Source: Microbacterium oryzae | Lineage (GTDB): Bacteria; Actinomycetota; Actinomycetes; Actinomycetales; Microbacteriaceae | DNA length: 64,000 bases | Direction: 5' to 3' | Assembly: GCF_030406385.1 (NCBI RefSeq) | Contig: NZ_JAUEPM010000004.1 | Coordinates: 124,001-188,000, forward strand | Part shown: positions 8,666 through 17,218 of the stretch, in pieces | Position numbering within the stretch: the first letter of the stretch is position 1 | Layout: every line of letters starts with the position of its first letter | The notes under the pieces: generated by a model | The model's database searches: none | What the model was told of the DNA's origin: nothing | Seen by the model: only the letters and a program-made list of their open reading frames with translations | Made by a program: the position numbers and the translations under genes

Positions 8666-9874
8666 ATGACGACCATCGAGACGACCACCGCCGGCAGCCT
8701 GCCGCGCACACAGGCCCTCATCGACGCCAACGCGGCGCGGACCTTCGAGGATGACGGGTTCACCCTGACCTCGACGCCCGAGTACGAGGAGCTGGTGGCC
8801 GAGGCCGTTCGCGACGTCGTGGAGCGTCAGCGCGAGGCGGGCATCACGCAGCCCGGCGACGGCGAGTTCGGCAAGGCCATGTCGAGTTCCGTCGACTACG
8901 GCGCCTGGTGGGGATACTCCTTCCAGCGCGTCAACGGCCTCTCCCTCACCGAGGAGAACATCTTCACCCAGCAGCCCGTGCGCTCCGAGCCCGGCAGCGT
9001 CCGGCTCACCTCGTTCCCCGACCGCCGCGACTGGACGATCTTCCGCGACGCCTACACCGACCCGGCCAGCGGCATCTCCACGGGCAAGAACGCCACGGCC
9101 TTCCCGACCACGACCGGCGAGATCTCCTACCGGGGCCACGACGCGGTCGCCGCCGACGTGCGCCACCTCGCCGGCGCGCTCCGCGAGGGCGAGCGCGGCT
9201 TCCTGACCGCGATCGCCCCCGGGTCCGCCGCCCGCATCGCGAACGACTACTACGGCAGCGAGAACGAGCACATCCAGGCGTGGGTGGCGGCGCTGAAGCC
9301 CGAGTACCAGGCGATCACCGACGCCGGCCTCATCCTCCAGCTCGACGACCCGTCGCTCGCCGAGAACTGGGACCAGATCAACCCCGAGCCGACCGTCGAG
9401 GATTACCTCGCCTTCACGCAGATCCGCATCGACGCCATCAACGACGCGATCGCGGGCCTCCCCAAGGAGCAGGTGCGCCTGCACCTCTGCTGGGGCTCGT
9501 GGCACGGCCCCCACACCACCGACATCGAACTGAAGCACATCCTCAAGACGGTGCTGGGTGCGAAGGTCGGGCAGATCTCGTTCGAGGCCGCCAACGCGCG
9601 CCACGAGCACGAGTGGGCAGTCTGGGAGGAGAACAAGGACCTCGTCCCCGACGACCTCGTCCTCGTCCCGGGCGTCATCGGGCACTCCACGAACCTCGTC
9701 GAGCACCCCGACCTCGTCGCGCAGCGCATCGAGCGCTTCGCGAAGATCGTCGGCCCCGACCGCGTGATCGCCGCGACGGACTGCGGTCTCGGCGGCCGCG
9801 TGCACCCGCAGATCGCGTGGGCCAAGCTCGACGCGCTCGGTGAGGGCGCGCGCCGCGCGGCCAAGCGCCTCTGA
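8666..9874 (+). CDS. stand-alone MetE C-terminal-type zinc methyltransferase
   Basis: A 402-residue protein of the cobalamin-independent methionine synthase C-terminal domain family (UROD/MetE TIM barrel). All four zinc ligands of MetE have counterparts: His273 and Cys275 in 'RLHLCWGSW', Glu307 in 'ISFEAANAR' and Cys373 in 'AATDCGLGG'. The N-terminal MetE domain is absent, so the methyl donor is unlikely to be methyltetrahydrofolate polyglutamate used in the standard way. Relatives act as methylcobalamin-dependent core-MetE enzymes or alkyl transferases. A strong AAGGAG site precedes the ATG. A classic terminator follows the gene, so it is probably transcribed alone or with the MFS gene. Confidence 0.85.
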   Translation: MTTIETTTAGSLPRTQALIDANAARTFEDDGFTLTSTPEYEELVAEAVRDVVERQREAGITQPGDGEFGKAMSSSVDYGAWWGYSFQRVNGLSLTEENIFTQQPVRSEPGSVRLTSFPDRRDWTIFRDAYTDPASGISTGKNATAFPTTTGEISYRGHDAVAADVRHLAGALREGERGFLTAIAPGSAARIANDYYGSENEHIQAWVAALKPEYQAITDAGLILQLDDPSLAENWDQINPEPTVEDYLAFTQIRIDAINDAIAGLPKEQVRLHLCWGSWHGPHTTDIELKHILKTVLGAKVGQISFEAANARHEHEWAVWEENKDLVPDDLVLVPGVIGHSTNLVEHPDLVAQRIERFAKIVGPDRVIAATDCGLGGRVHPQIAWAKLDALGEGARRAAKRL

Positions 9875-9889
9875 GCCGCCAGCCAACGA

Positions 9890-9933
9890 CAGGATGGTCC
9901 CTTCCGCGACGCGGGGAGGGACCATCCTGTTTT
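9890..9933 (+). terminator. rho-independent terminator after MetE-like gene
   Basis: Perfect 13-base arms (CAGGATGGTCCCT at 9890-9902 and its complement at 9917-9929) are followed by TTTT. This is the best intrinsic terminator in the window. It also faces the FAH-family gene ending at 9939. Confidence 0.85.
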
Positions 9934-9938
9934 CGCGG

Positions 9939-10889
9939 TCAGCGCTGCCGTGCTCGCGAGCGCGGGCGGGCGGGCGGGATGGGCGGGCCGGCGACCGGGG
10001 CGCCGACGAATCCGACGAGCTCGCCGATCCCCTCCACCGTCATCCGCACCTCATCCCCTTCCTGGAGCGGGGGGAGGTCGCTGCCGCGCCCCCACAGCTC
10101 CCCGAGGCACCCGCCGTTGCCGACGGTGCCGGAGCCGAGGATGTCGCCCGGCACGACCCGTGAGTTCCGCGACGCGTAGGCGACGAGCTCCGGGAAAGGC
10201 CACCCCATGTTCGAGACGAGGTCCTCGCCGTAGCGCCGGCCGTTGACGGACACCTCGGCCCGCAGGGCGAGGAAGCCGTCGTCGTCGAGGTACGGCTCCA
10301 GCTCGTCGGCCGTCACGATCCAGGGTCCAAGGGTGGTGGCGAAGTCCTTGCCCTTGCAGGGACCGAGCTTGACCTTCATCTCCCGCGCCTGCAGGTCGCG
10401 CGCCGACCAGTCGTTCATGATCGTGTAGCCGAAGATCCGCTCGGCCGCGTCGGCGACGGTGAGGTTCTCGCCGTCGCCGCCGAGCACGACGGCGACCTCG
10501 AGCTCGAAGTCGAGGCGCTGCGTCTCCGGCGGCGCGATGACCTCTCCGGGACCGGCGATCGTGTGCGGGTTGGTGAAGTAGAACGTCGGGGCCTGATACC
10601 ACTCCGGCACGACCTCGCCGCGGCCGTCGACCGAGGCGCTCACACCCTCGACGTGCTCCTCGAACGCGACGAAGTCGCGGACCGATGCCGGTGCCAGCGG
10701 AGCGCGCAGCGCCACCTCGGCGAGCGGGGCCACGGGAGTTCCCGCGCGCTCGCGCAGGGCGACCAGCGCCCCGAGACCGGCGGCCAGGACCTCGGCCACG
10801 GTCAGCTCGTCAGGGAACGGGAGCACCCCGCCCTCCTCGATGAAGCCGTCCTCGTCCGCTCCCTGCCGGCTCCAGCGGCCGATCCTCAT
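9939..10889 (-). CDS. fumarylacetoacetate hydrolase (FAH) family protein
   Basis: A 316-residue product from the ATG at 10889. FAH-fold motifs are 'LDFELEVAVVLG' with the acidic metal ligands, 'NDWSARDLQ' and 'KGKDFATTLGPW', followed by 'GDILGSGTVGNGGCLGELWG'. FAH-family enzymes hydrolyse, hydrate or decarboxylate 2-oxo acid ring-fission products using Mg2+. It lies in the same operon as a flavin monooxygenase and an extradiol dioxygenase, so it probably acts on the ring-fission product or its hydrolysis product. Its start overlaps the stop of a 20-codon ORF (ATGA). Confidence 0.9.
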   Translation of the reverse strand: MRIGRWSRQGADEDGFIEEGGVLPFPDELTVAEVLAAGLGALVALRERAGTPVAPLAEVALRAPLAPASVRDFVAFEEHVEGVSASVDGRGEVVPEWYQAPTFYFTNPHTIAGPGEVIAPPETQRLDFELEVAVVLGGDGENLTVADAAERIFGYTIMNDWSARDLQAREMKVKLGPCKGKDFATTLGPWIVTADELEPYLDDDGFLALRAEVSVNGRRYGEDLVSNMGWPFPELVAYASRNSRVVPGDILGSGTVGNGGCLGELWGRGSDLPPLQEGDEVRMTVEGIGELVGFVGAPVAGPPIPPARPRSRARQR

Positions 10890-10948
10890 GCGCCCTCCGC
10901 GAGAGCGGGCAGCAGGAGGTGCGCGCGCACGTCGAACGCGCCGCTCAT
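10886..10948 (-). CDS. 20-codon micro-ORF bridging two genes
   Basis: ATG at 10948 and TGA at 10886-10888 give a 20-residue peptide beginning 'MSGAFDVRAHLLLP'. Its start overlaps the stop of the monooxygenase gene (ATGA) and its stop overlaps the start of the FAH gene (ATGA). The length and double overlap suggest a translational-coupling relay or the remnant of a lost gene. No domain is recognised, and translation is not proven. Confidence 0.4.
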   Translation of the reverse strand: MSGAFDVRAHLLLPALAEGA

Positions 10949-12078
10949 GCCGGCAGCGCCATCTGCTGGGCGACGCCGAAGATGAGCCCGGCCGCGTCCG
11001 CGTCGCGATTGTGCTCGAGCTGCCAGCGGCCCAGCTGCACGGAGGCCTCGACCACCGCTCGGGCGCGAGGAGCGCGGCGGGCGTGGAAGGCGTCCCACAG
11101 GTCCTGGTCGACCGCGTCGGCCCCGACGAGCAGGTCGGCGAGCACGATGCCGTCCTCGAGCGCCTGCGCGGCACCCTGCGCGACCGTCGGCGGGCAGCTG
11201 TGCGCCGCGTCGCCGATCACCACGATGCGGCCGCGGTTCCAGGGGCCGTCGATGATGTGCGAGGTGAACCACGTGTAGTTGATGCGACTCGCCTCGGACA
11301 GGGTCGCCCGGATCTCGTTCCATGGGCCGCCGTATGCCGCCGCGATGCCCTTCATGATCTCCGCGGCCTCCTCGGGCCCCACGCCGAAGCGGTCCTGCGC
11401 GTCCTCGACGAGGAAGGCGTACATGGTGTCCTCGCCCGTGGGGGTGTACCCCGCGATGTAGGCGGGGCCGCCGTAGTACAGCTGGCTCTGCGTGACCTCG
11501 GCCGGGCGGGGCACGAAGGCGCGCCAGATGCCCATCCCGGTGTGCTCGGGCTGGATCTCGATGCCGATCAGCTCGCGCACGGTGGAGTGCAGCCCGTCCG
11601 CGCCGATGAGGAGGTCGAACTCGCCCGCCGGCGCACCGCCGGCCTCGACGAGCACACCGGACTCGGTCTCCCGGACCCCGGTGATCTTCGTGTCGAAGTG
11701 GATGCGCACCCCGAGCGACTCGGCGCGGGCGACGAGGATGCGCGCGAGGTCCGGGCGGTACATCCCCATGCAGGCGGGGAAGTCGGGGCCGCCGGTCTTC
11801 ACCTCGGGGAGCTCGGCGATGATCGCGGCGTCAGGACCCGGACCGCGCAGCGTGAGCCCCTCGAACGGGTAGCCCTCGGCGGCGACCTCCTCCCATACGC
11901 CGAGCCGCCCGAGCGCGCGCAGGGCGTTGCCCTGCAGGGTGATGCCGGAGCCGAGCGCAGACAGCTCGGGCTTCAGCTCATACACGTCGACGGAGACGCC
12001 CGCCTCGGCCAGGGGGATGGCGGCCGCCATGCTGGCGGCACCGCACCCCGCGATCGCGACCTTCTTCACTGCGGTCAT
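10945..12078 (-). CDS. FAD-dependent aromatic monooxygenase
   Basis: A 377-residue class A flavoprotein hydroxylase related to salicylate and 3-hydroxybenzoate hydroxylases. The N-terminal FAD motif is 'IAGCGAASMAAAIPLAEAG', in a GxGxxS form. The family DG motif is 'LIGADGLHSTVREL' and the second FAD motif is 'VVIGDAAHSCPP'. It uses NAD(P)H and O2 to hydroxylate a phenolic ring, producing a diol for the dioxygenase encoded upstream. A GGAGG site precedes the ATG at 12078. The exact substrate (hydroxybenzoate, salicylate or another phenol) cannot be told. Confidence 0.9.
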   Translation of the reverse strand: MTAVKKVAIAGCGAASMAAAIPLAEAGVSVDVYELKPELSALGSGITLQGNALRALGRLGVWEEVAAEGYPFEGLTLRGPGPDAAIIAELPEVKTGGPDFPACMGMYRPDLARILVARAESLGVRIHFDTKITGVRETESGVLVEAGGAPAGEFDLLIGADGLHSTVRELIGIEIQPEHTGMGIWRAFVPRPAEVTQSQLYYGGPAYIAGYTPTGEDTMYAFLVEDAQDRFGVGPEEAAEIMKGIAAAYGGPWNEIRATLSEASRINYTWFTSHIIDGPWNRGRIVVIGDAAHSCPPTVAQGAAQALEDGIVLADLLVGADAVDQDLWDAFHARRAPRARAVVEASVQLGRWQLEHNRDADAAGLIFGVAQQMALPA

Positions 12079-12116
12079 GGAAGAACCTCCTCGTTCTCGG
12101 ATGTCTGAAGGGATGT

Positions 12117-12239
12117 CTAGAGGATCGCCAGGGGGTTCACCGGCGGCCTGAGGGCGCCCGTGATCGGCACGGTGGCGGGCCGCGTCGGCGCGGTCGGGCC
12201 CCCGACCGGCACGGGAACGGGGCGCTCAGCCTCGGCCAT
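12117..12239 (-). CDS. 40-residue Pro/Val-rich micro-ORF in aromatic operon
   Basis: ATG at 12239 and TAG at 12117-12119 encode 40 residues starting 'MAEAERPVPVPVGGPT' and ending 'RPPVNPLAIL'. Its start lies inside the last 14 bases of the dioxygenase gene in another frame, and it fills most of the gap before the monooxygenase. No family is recognised and no clear ribosome binding site is seen, so any translation would rely on coupling. It may instead be untranslated spacer. Confidence 0.35.
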   Translation of the reverse strand: MAEAERPVPVPVGGPTAPTRPATVPITGALRPPVNPLAIL

Positions 12240-13242
12240 GCACAGCGTACGGGTTCAGCAGCGCTTCCCTGATCTCGTCGGGCACGCCCTCCTCGGTGGC
12301 GGAGGGGCCGTCGGCCGGCGGGAACGACTCGGTCATCGACATGGGCATCGCGCCGTTGCGGTAGAGGTTGTTCGAGCCGAGCGACGGCTTCCACGTCTGG
12401 GGCTCCCAGTCCGGCACGTAGTTGCGGTAGCCGCCGGTGTTGAGCTCGATGCGCAGACTCGAGGGCTCCCGGTAGTACAGGAACGTCTGCTCGCCGATCC
12501 CGTGGATGTTCGGTCCGTACTCGATGCGCGTGCCGTTCTCCATGAGCACGTCGGCGGCGATGAGCAGCTCCTCGCGGGTGTCCACCCAGAAGGCGTAGTG
12601 GTTGACGCGGCCGGCGCGCGAGGAGCCGTCGAGCACGACGCCGAGGTCGTGCGACTTCTCATTGGTCGTCAGAACGCTGAAGACGGAGATGGGCGCCTCG
12701 TCCAGCACGGTGCGGGCCATGATGCGGAACCCGAGCACGCGCTCGTACCACGTGGCGAACTCGTCGACATCGCGCGCGGCGATCGTGACGTGGTCCAGTT
12801 GCCGCGGCGCACCGGCGTGGGAGGAGCGGCGCTGCGGGCGGTCGGGGAAGATCGAGGCCTGGTCGGCGCCGGAGACGTAGTGCTCGACGTCCCAGTGCAG
12901 CGTCATGGGGTGCCCCTGCGGGCCGACGAAGCGATACGCGCGGCCGATCGCGTGACCTTCGAACCACTCACCCTCGATGCCCTCGGACTCCAGGCGGCGG
13001 ACCGCCTCCTCGAGGGCCTCCGGGCTCGTGGTGCGCCAGGCCGCGGTCTCGAGGGCGGGCTCCTCGCCCGGCACCACGATCACGCTGTAGCGGTAGTAGT
13101 CGCCCCAGCAGCGGAGGTACACGGCGCCGTCGATGCGGTCGACGACCTGGAGGCCGACCTGCTCCTCGTAGAACTTCACCGACGCGTCGACGTCCGGCGA
13201 CGTGATGGCCACGAAGGACAGGTGGGAGAGCAGTTTGATCAT
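12226..13242 (-). CDS. catechol 2,3-dioxygenase-type extradiol dioxygenase
   Basis: A 338-residue two-domain vicinal oxygen chelate protein. The C-terminal domain holds the Fe(II) triad: His151 ('QLDHVTIA'), His215 ('RVNHYAFW') and Glu266 ('LRIELNTGGY'). The spacing closely matches the triad of classic catechol 2,3-dioxygenases. It opens the aromatic ring next to two hydroxyls with O2. The start at 13242 was chosen over an upstream in-frame start because 'MIKLLSHLSFVAI' begins the first fold directly. It is the first gene of the - strand aromatic operon, with a regulatory region shared with the CoA-transferase arm. Confidence 0.9.
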   Translation of the reverse strand: MIKLLSHLSFVAITSPDVDASVKFYEEQVGLQVVDRIDGAVYLRCWGDYYRYSVIVVPGEEPALETAAWRTTSPEALEEAVRRLESEGIEGEWFEGHAIGRAYRFVGPQGHPMTLHWDVEHYVSGADQASIFPDRPQRRSSHAGAPRQLDHVTIAARDVDEFATWYERVLGFRIMARTVLDEAPISVFSVLTTNEKSHDLGVVLDGSSRAGRVNHYAFWVDTREELLIAADVLMENGTRIEYGPNIHGIGEQTFLYYREPSSLRIELNTGGYRNYVPDWEPQTWKPSLGSNNLYRNGAMPMSMTESFPPADGPSATEEGVPDEIREALLNPYAVHGRG

Positions 13243-13378
13243 CTTCGATCCCTTCTCGGGGTGAGTCTGGATCCACTCTCGACCTGGCTCGCGCATCAGG
13301 GAACTCGAATTCGCCAATCCTCACTATCGCCGCCGTTTATGGTCCAGCAACTCCTCGTCCACCTCGTTCACGATCATC

Positions 13379-13409
13379 GATAGCGGCCATTCGGATCGCT
13401 GATAGCGGC
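13379..13409. promoter_or_regulatory. direct repeat in divergent aromatic promoter region
   Basis: GATAGCGGC occurs at 13379-13387 and again at 13401-13409, 22 bases apart, about two helical turns. A related inverted copy (ACTATCGCC) lies at 13323. The region separates the divergent dioxygenase and CoA-transferase genes. This is a plausible binding site for the LysR regulator encoded at 16.2 kb. Confidence 0.45.
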
Positions 13410-13501
13410 TCGATCCGGCCGTCGCTGCGCCTACATTCGGAAGCCACGGCACCGCCGCCGCAGGACGCGGGCGCTGCGTGTGGACGAGGGAGTGACACGA
13501 C

Positions 13502-14275
13502 GTGATCGACAAGCAGATCGAGACGCCGGCTGAGGCCGTCGCAGACATCCGCGATGGAGCGAGCCTCGCCGTCGGCGGCTTCGGGCTCTCCGGGAACCCG
13601 ATCGCCCTCATCGAGGCGCTGCTGGCGCAGGGCACCACCGGGCTATCCATCGTGTCGAACAACTGCGGCGTCGACGACTGGGGTCTCGGCATCCTGTTGG
13701 CGGCACGCCGCATCCGCAAGATGACCTCCTCCTATGTCGGGGAGAACCGCGAATTCGAACGGCAGTTCCTCTCCGGCGAGCTCGAGCTCGAGTTGACCCC
13801 GCAGGGGACACTCGCGGAGAAGCTCCGCGCCGGCGGCGCGGGGATCGCCGCGTTCTTCACCGAGACGGGAGTGGGCACACAGGTGGCGGACGGGGGCCTC
13901 CCCCGCCGCTACGCCCCCGACGGCAGCGTCGCCGTGGCCTCGCCGGGCAAAGACGTCCGCACCTTCGACGTCGGCGGCCGCCGCCGCGAGTACGTCCTCG
14001 AGGAGGCGATCACCACCGACTTCTCCCTCGTCCACGCCTGGAAGGGCGACCGGCACGGCAACCTCGTCTTCCGCAAGGCCGCGCGGAACTTCAACCCGCT
14101 CGCCGCGATGGCGGGCCGCGTCTGCATCGCGCAGGTCGAGGAGCTCGTCGAGCCGGGGCAGCTCGATCCGGACGCCGTGCACCTGCCGGGGGTGTTCGTC
14201 CACCGGGTCGTGGACGTGGGCCCGGACATCGTCAAGCGCATCGAGAAGCGCACCGTCGCCGCCGGAGGGAACTGA
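13502..14275 (+). CDS. 3-oxoacid CoA-transferase subunit A
   Basis: A 257-residue CoA-transferase family I alpha subunit, with '[20 protein letters not shown]' as the glycine-rich start and '[21 protein letters not shown]' further on. It starts at a GTG after a GAGGGAG-like site. With the B subunit encoded one base downstream, it transfers CoA from succinyl-CoA to 3-oxoadipate or acetoacetate. The neighbouring thiolase and ring-cleavage genes favour 3-oxoadipate (PcaI-like). Acetoacetate (ScoA/AtoD-like) remains possible. Confidence 0.9.
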   Translation: MIDKQIETPAEAVADIRDGASLAVGGFGLSGNPIALIEALLAQGTTGLSIVSNNCGVDDWGLGILLAARRIRKMTSSYVGENREFERQFLSGELELELTPQGTLAEKLRAGGAGIAAFFTETGVGTQVADGGLPRRYAPDGSVAVASPGKDVRTFDVGGRRREYVLEEAITTDFSLVHAWKGDRHGNLVFRKAARNFNPLAAMAGRVCIAQVEELVEPGQLDPDAVHLPGVFVHRVVDVGPDIVKRIEKRTVAAGGN

Positions 14276-14276
14276 C

Positions 14277-14930
14277 ATGGCGCTCACCCGCACCGAGATG
14301 GCCGCCCGGGCGGCCGCGGAGCTGCACGACGGCGAGTACGTGAACCTCGGCATCGGCCTCCCGACCCTTGTGCCGAACTTCATCCCGCCGGGCGTGACGG
14401 TCGTCCTGCAGTCCGAGAACGGCATCCTCGGCGTGGGGCCCTACCCCCGCGAGGATGAGGTGGACCCCGATCTCATCAACGCGGGCAAGGAGACGGTGAC
14501 GACCCTCGCCGGCGCGGCGTTCTTCGACTCGGGGCTCAGCTTCGGGATGATCCGCGGCGGCAAGATCGACGCTGCCGTCCTCGGCGCCATGCAGGTGTCC
14601 GCCGGCGGCGACCTCGCCAACTGGATGATCCCGGGCAAGATGGTGAAGGGCCCAGGCGGCGCGATGGACCTCGTGCACGGCGCCGGCCGCGTCATCGTGC
14701 TCATGGAGCACGTCGCGAAGGACGGCTCGCCGAAGATCGTCGAGAACTGCTCGCTTCCGCTCACCGGACGCGGCGTCGTCGACCGCATCATCACGGACCT
14801 CGCGGTCGTCGACGTCACCGCGTCCGGCCTCGTGTTGCGCGAGCTGGCCCCCGGGGTCACACTCGACGAGGTCATCTCGGCGACCGGACCCGCGCTGACC
14901 GTCGCCCTCGAAGAGGAGGAAGCCGCATGA
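14277..14930 (+). CDS. 3-oxoacid CoA-transferase subunit B
   Basis: A 217-residue beta subunit. It has the conserved 'SENG' active-site motif, with catalytic Glu47 in '[10 protein letters not shown]'. The family block '[14 protein letters not shown]' precedes it. Only one base separates it from the A subunit, and its stop overlaps the thiolase start (ATGA, 14927-14930). The two subunits must be made in equal amounts, which fits the tight coupling. The substrate is inferred as for subunit A. Confidence 0.92.
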   Translation: MALTRTEMAARAAAELHDGEYVNLGIGLPTLVPNFIPPGVTVVLQSENGILGVGPYPREDEVDPDLINAGKETVTTLAGAAFFDSGLSFGMIRGGKIDAAVLGAMQVSAGGDLANWMIPGKMVKGPGGAMDLVHGAGRVIVLMEHVAKDGSPKIVENCSLPLTGRGVVDRIITDLAVVDVTASGLVLRELAPGVTLDEVISATGPALTVALEEEEAA

Positions 14931-16105
14931 ATCCCGCAGACGTCGTGATCGTCGCCGCCGCCCGCACCCCGCAGGGGCGGCTGAACGGCCAGCTCGCCGC
15001 CCTCACTGCCTCGCAGCTGGGCGCGGCCGCCATCCGCGGCGCCCTCGCCCGCGGTGCGGTCGATCCGGGCGCGGTGGACGCGGTGATCCTGGGCCAGGTG
15101 CTCCCGGCCGGCGCTGGGCAGAACCCTGCCCGGCAAGCGGCCATCGCGGCGGGCATCGGCTGGGCGGTCCCCGCGCACTCGGTGAACAAGGTGTGCCTGT
15201 CGGGGCTGACCGCCGTCATCGATGCCGCGCGCATGATCCGCCTCGAGGACGCGGAGGTCGTCGTCGCGGGCGGCATGGAGTCGATGTCCCGGGCGCCGCA
15301 CCTCTTGATGGGCTCGCGCACGGGCTGGTCGTACGGGTCGGTCGAGGCGCTGGACCACATGGCGCACGATGGGCTGACCGACGCCTACGACGGCGTGAGC
15401 ATGGGCTCGTCCACGGAGACCCACAACACTCGCCTCGGGATCGGCCGCGAGGAGCAGGACGCGGTGGCGGCGCTGTCGCACCAGCGGGCCGCCGCCGCCG
15501 CGAACGTCCTCGACGAGGAGATCGTGCCGGTGGAGATCCACCAGCGCCGCGGCGAGCCCGTGGTCGCGAGCCGCGACGAGGGCATCCGGCCGGAGACGAC
15601 GACGCAGACGCTCTCGCGGCTGCGGGCGGCGTTCGCCGAGCAGGGCACGATCACTGCGGGCAACTCCTCCCAGATCTCCGACGGAGCCTCGGCCGTCGTC
15701 GTGACCACGCGCGCGCGAGCGGAGGCGGAGGGCTGGACGGCCCTGGCGACCGTGGGGGCGTCCGGGCAGACCGCCGGTCCCGACAACTCGCTGCAGGGGC
15801 AGCCGGCCTCGGCCATCCACAGCGCTCTGCAGAAGCAGGGCATCGCGGCCGACGAACTCGACTTCGTCGAGATCAACGAGGCGTTCGGCGCCGTCGTGGT
15901 GCACTCGGTGCGCGAGCTGGGCCTCTCCTCCGACATCGTGAACATCCATGGCGGGGGCATCGCCATCGGACATCCGATCGGAGCCTCGGGGGCGCGTCTC
16001 GTCGTCCACGCCGCGCACGAGCTCGCCCGACGCGGCGGCGGCACCGCGGCGGTGGGGCTGTGCGGCGGAGGCGGGCAGGGCGAGGCGCTGATCCTCACGC
16101 GCTGA
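14927..16105 (+). CDS. thiolase (acetyl-CoA acyltransferase, PcaF-like)
   Basis: A 392-residue thiolase with all three catalytic residues: Cys90 in 'NKVCLSGL', His349 in '[11 protein letters not shown]' and Cys379 in 'GLCGGGGQG'. It cleaves a 3-oxoacyl-CoA with CoA to release acetyl-CoA. Directly after the CoA-transferase pair, the likely reaction is 3-oxoadipyl-CoA to succinyl-CoA and acetyl-CoA. Acetoacetyl-CoA cleavage cannot be excluded. It is the last gene of this + strand operon. Confidence 0.93.
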   Translation: MNPADVVIVAAARTPQGRLNGQLAALTASQLGAAAIRGALARGAVDPGAVDAVILGQVLPAGAGQNPARQAAIAAGIGWAVPAHSVNKVCLSGLTAVIDAARMIRLEDAEVVVAGGMESMSRAPHLLMGSRTGWSYGSVEALDHMAHDGLTDAYDGVSMGSSTETHNTRLGIGREEQDAVAALSHQRAAAAANVLDEEIVPVEIHQRRGEPVVASRDEGIRPETTTQTLSRLRAAFAEQGTITAGNSSQISDGASAVVVTTRARAEAEGWTALATVGASGQTAGPDNSLQGQPASAIHSALQKQGIAADELDFVEINEAFGAVVVHSVRELGLSSDIVNIHGGGIAIGHPIGASGARLVVHAAHELARRGGGTAAVGLCGGGGQGEALILTR

Positions 16106-16126
16106 CCCGCGGGGCAGGTCATCAGT

Positions 16127-16145
16127 GAACCCTATGCAGGGGTTC
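16127..16145. terminator. hairpin between thiolase and LysR genes
   Basis: GAACCC and GGGTTC arms with a 7-base loop sit 22 bases after the thiolase stop. No T-run follows. It could be a weak terminator or an operator for the LysR gene that begins 78 bases later. Confidence 0.3.
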
Positions 16146-16222
16146 GAGCGATCGATGCCGGTGATACGCTTCGAGGACGCTCGTCGTCGAGCGAATCGCC
16201 CCGAATCGAGGACCACGTCGCC

Positions 16223-17170
16223 GTGCCCGATCAGCCCCCGCTCTCTCGGCTCGACCTGAACCTGCTGGTGTCGCTGGACGCCCTCCTCACCGAGCGCAGC
16301 GTGACGCGCGCCGCGGAGCGCCTGCACCTGAGCCAACCGGCGCTGAGCGCCTCGCTCTCGCGCCTGCGCGCGCACTTCGACGACCCGATCCTCGCGCGCC
16401 GAGGCAACGCCTACGAGCTGACCCCGCTTGCGCTGCGCCTCACCGAGCACACCACCACCGCCCTCGAGGCGGCGCGCCGCGTATTCGAGAGCCAGGCCTC
16501 GTGGAACCCCGAGCAGTCCACGCGCGAGTTCTCGGTGTTCGGCTCCGACTACGGCTTCGCCACGATCGGACGGACGGTGAGCCGCCTCGCCCGCGAGCGG
16601 GCGCCCGGCGTCCGATTCCGATTCATGCTCCACAACCAGACCATCGTCGAGGATGCGGCGACCCGTCTGCGGGGGGCCGACGCGATGCTCATCCCGCACG
16701 GCTTCCTGGCCGACCTGCCGTATGCCGACCTCTGGCACGACGGATGGGTCGGCGTGGTGAGCAGGGAGGACGACAGCATCGGCGAACGCGCGAGCATGAG
16801 CGACCTCGCCGAGCACCCGTGGGTGTTCACCTATCAGTCGCGGGACGCCTTCACCTCGGCGAGCCGGCAGGTGCAGCAGCTCGGGATCGAGGCGCGTGTG
16901 GAGGCCGTCGTGGAGAGCTTCCTCGCGCTGGGCCACTTCGTCGAGGGCACCGACCGGCTCGGTCTCGTGCAATCCGCGCTGGCGCCGATCGTCGAGCGGT
17001 CCGCACGGGTGCGCACCTTCGCGCTGCCCTTCGACGCCACGCCCGTGCTCAACGCCCTCTGGTGGCATCCGGTCCACGACCGCGACCCCGAGCACCGTTG
17101 GATGCGGGAGCTCTTCGTCGACGCCGCAGCGGACCTCGCCGCGGCGACCGGTGAAGCGATCCTTCCGTAG
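16223..17170 (+). CDS. LysR family transcriptional regulator
   Basis: A 315-residue LysR-type regulator starting at GTG. The N-terminal winged HTH reads 'LDLNLLVSLDALLTERSVTRAAERLHLSQPALSASLSRLR', cited here in family terms around residues 9-48. The rest is the periplasmic-binding-protein-like effector domain, closest in style to NodD/PcpR-type regulators. These typically sense aromatic compounds or pathway intermediates. It follows the aromatic island, so it probably controls the divergent promoter region at 13.24-13.50 kb. Confidence 0.9.
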   Translation: MPDQPPLSRLDLNLLVSLDALLTERSVTRAAERLHLSQPALSASLSRLRAHFDDPILARRGNAYELTPLALRLTEHTTTALEAARRVFESQASWNPEQSTREFSVFGSDYGFATIGRTVSRLARERAPGVRFRFMLHNQTIVEDAATRLRGADAMLIPHGFLADLPYADLWHDGWVGVVSREDDSIGERASMSDLAEHPWVFTYQSRDAFTSASRQVQQLGIEARVEAVVESFLALGHFVEGTDRLGLVQSALAPIVERSARVRTFALPFDATPVLNALWWHPVHDRDPEHRWMRELFVDAAADLAAATGEAILP

Positions 17171-17218
17171 ACTCGGGCCACGGCGTGCCCGAGCGCCGGG
17201 CGGGAGGGTGACGCGAGG

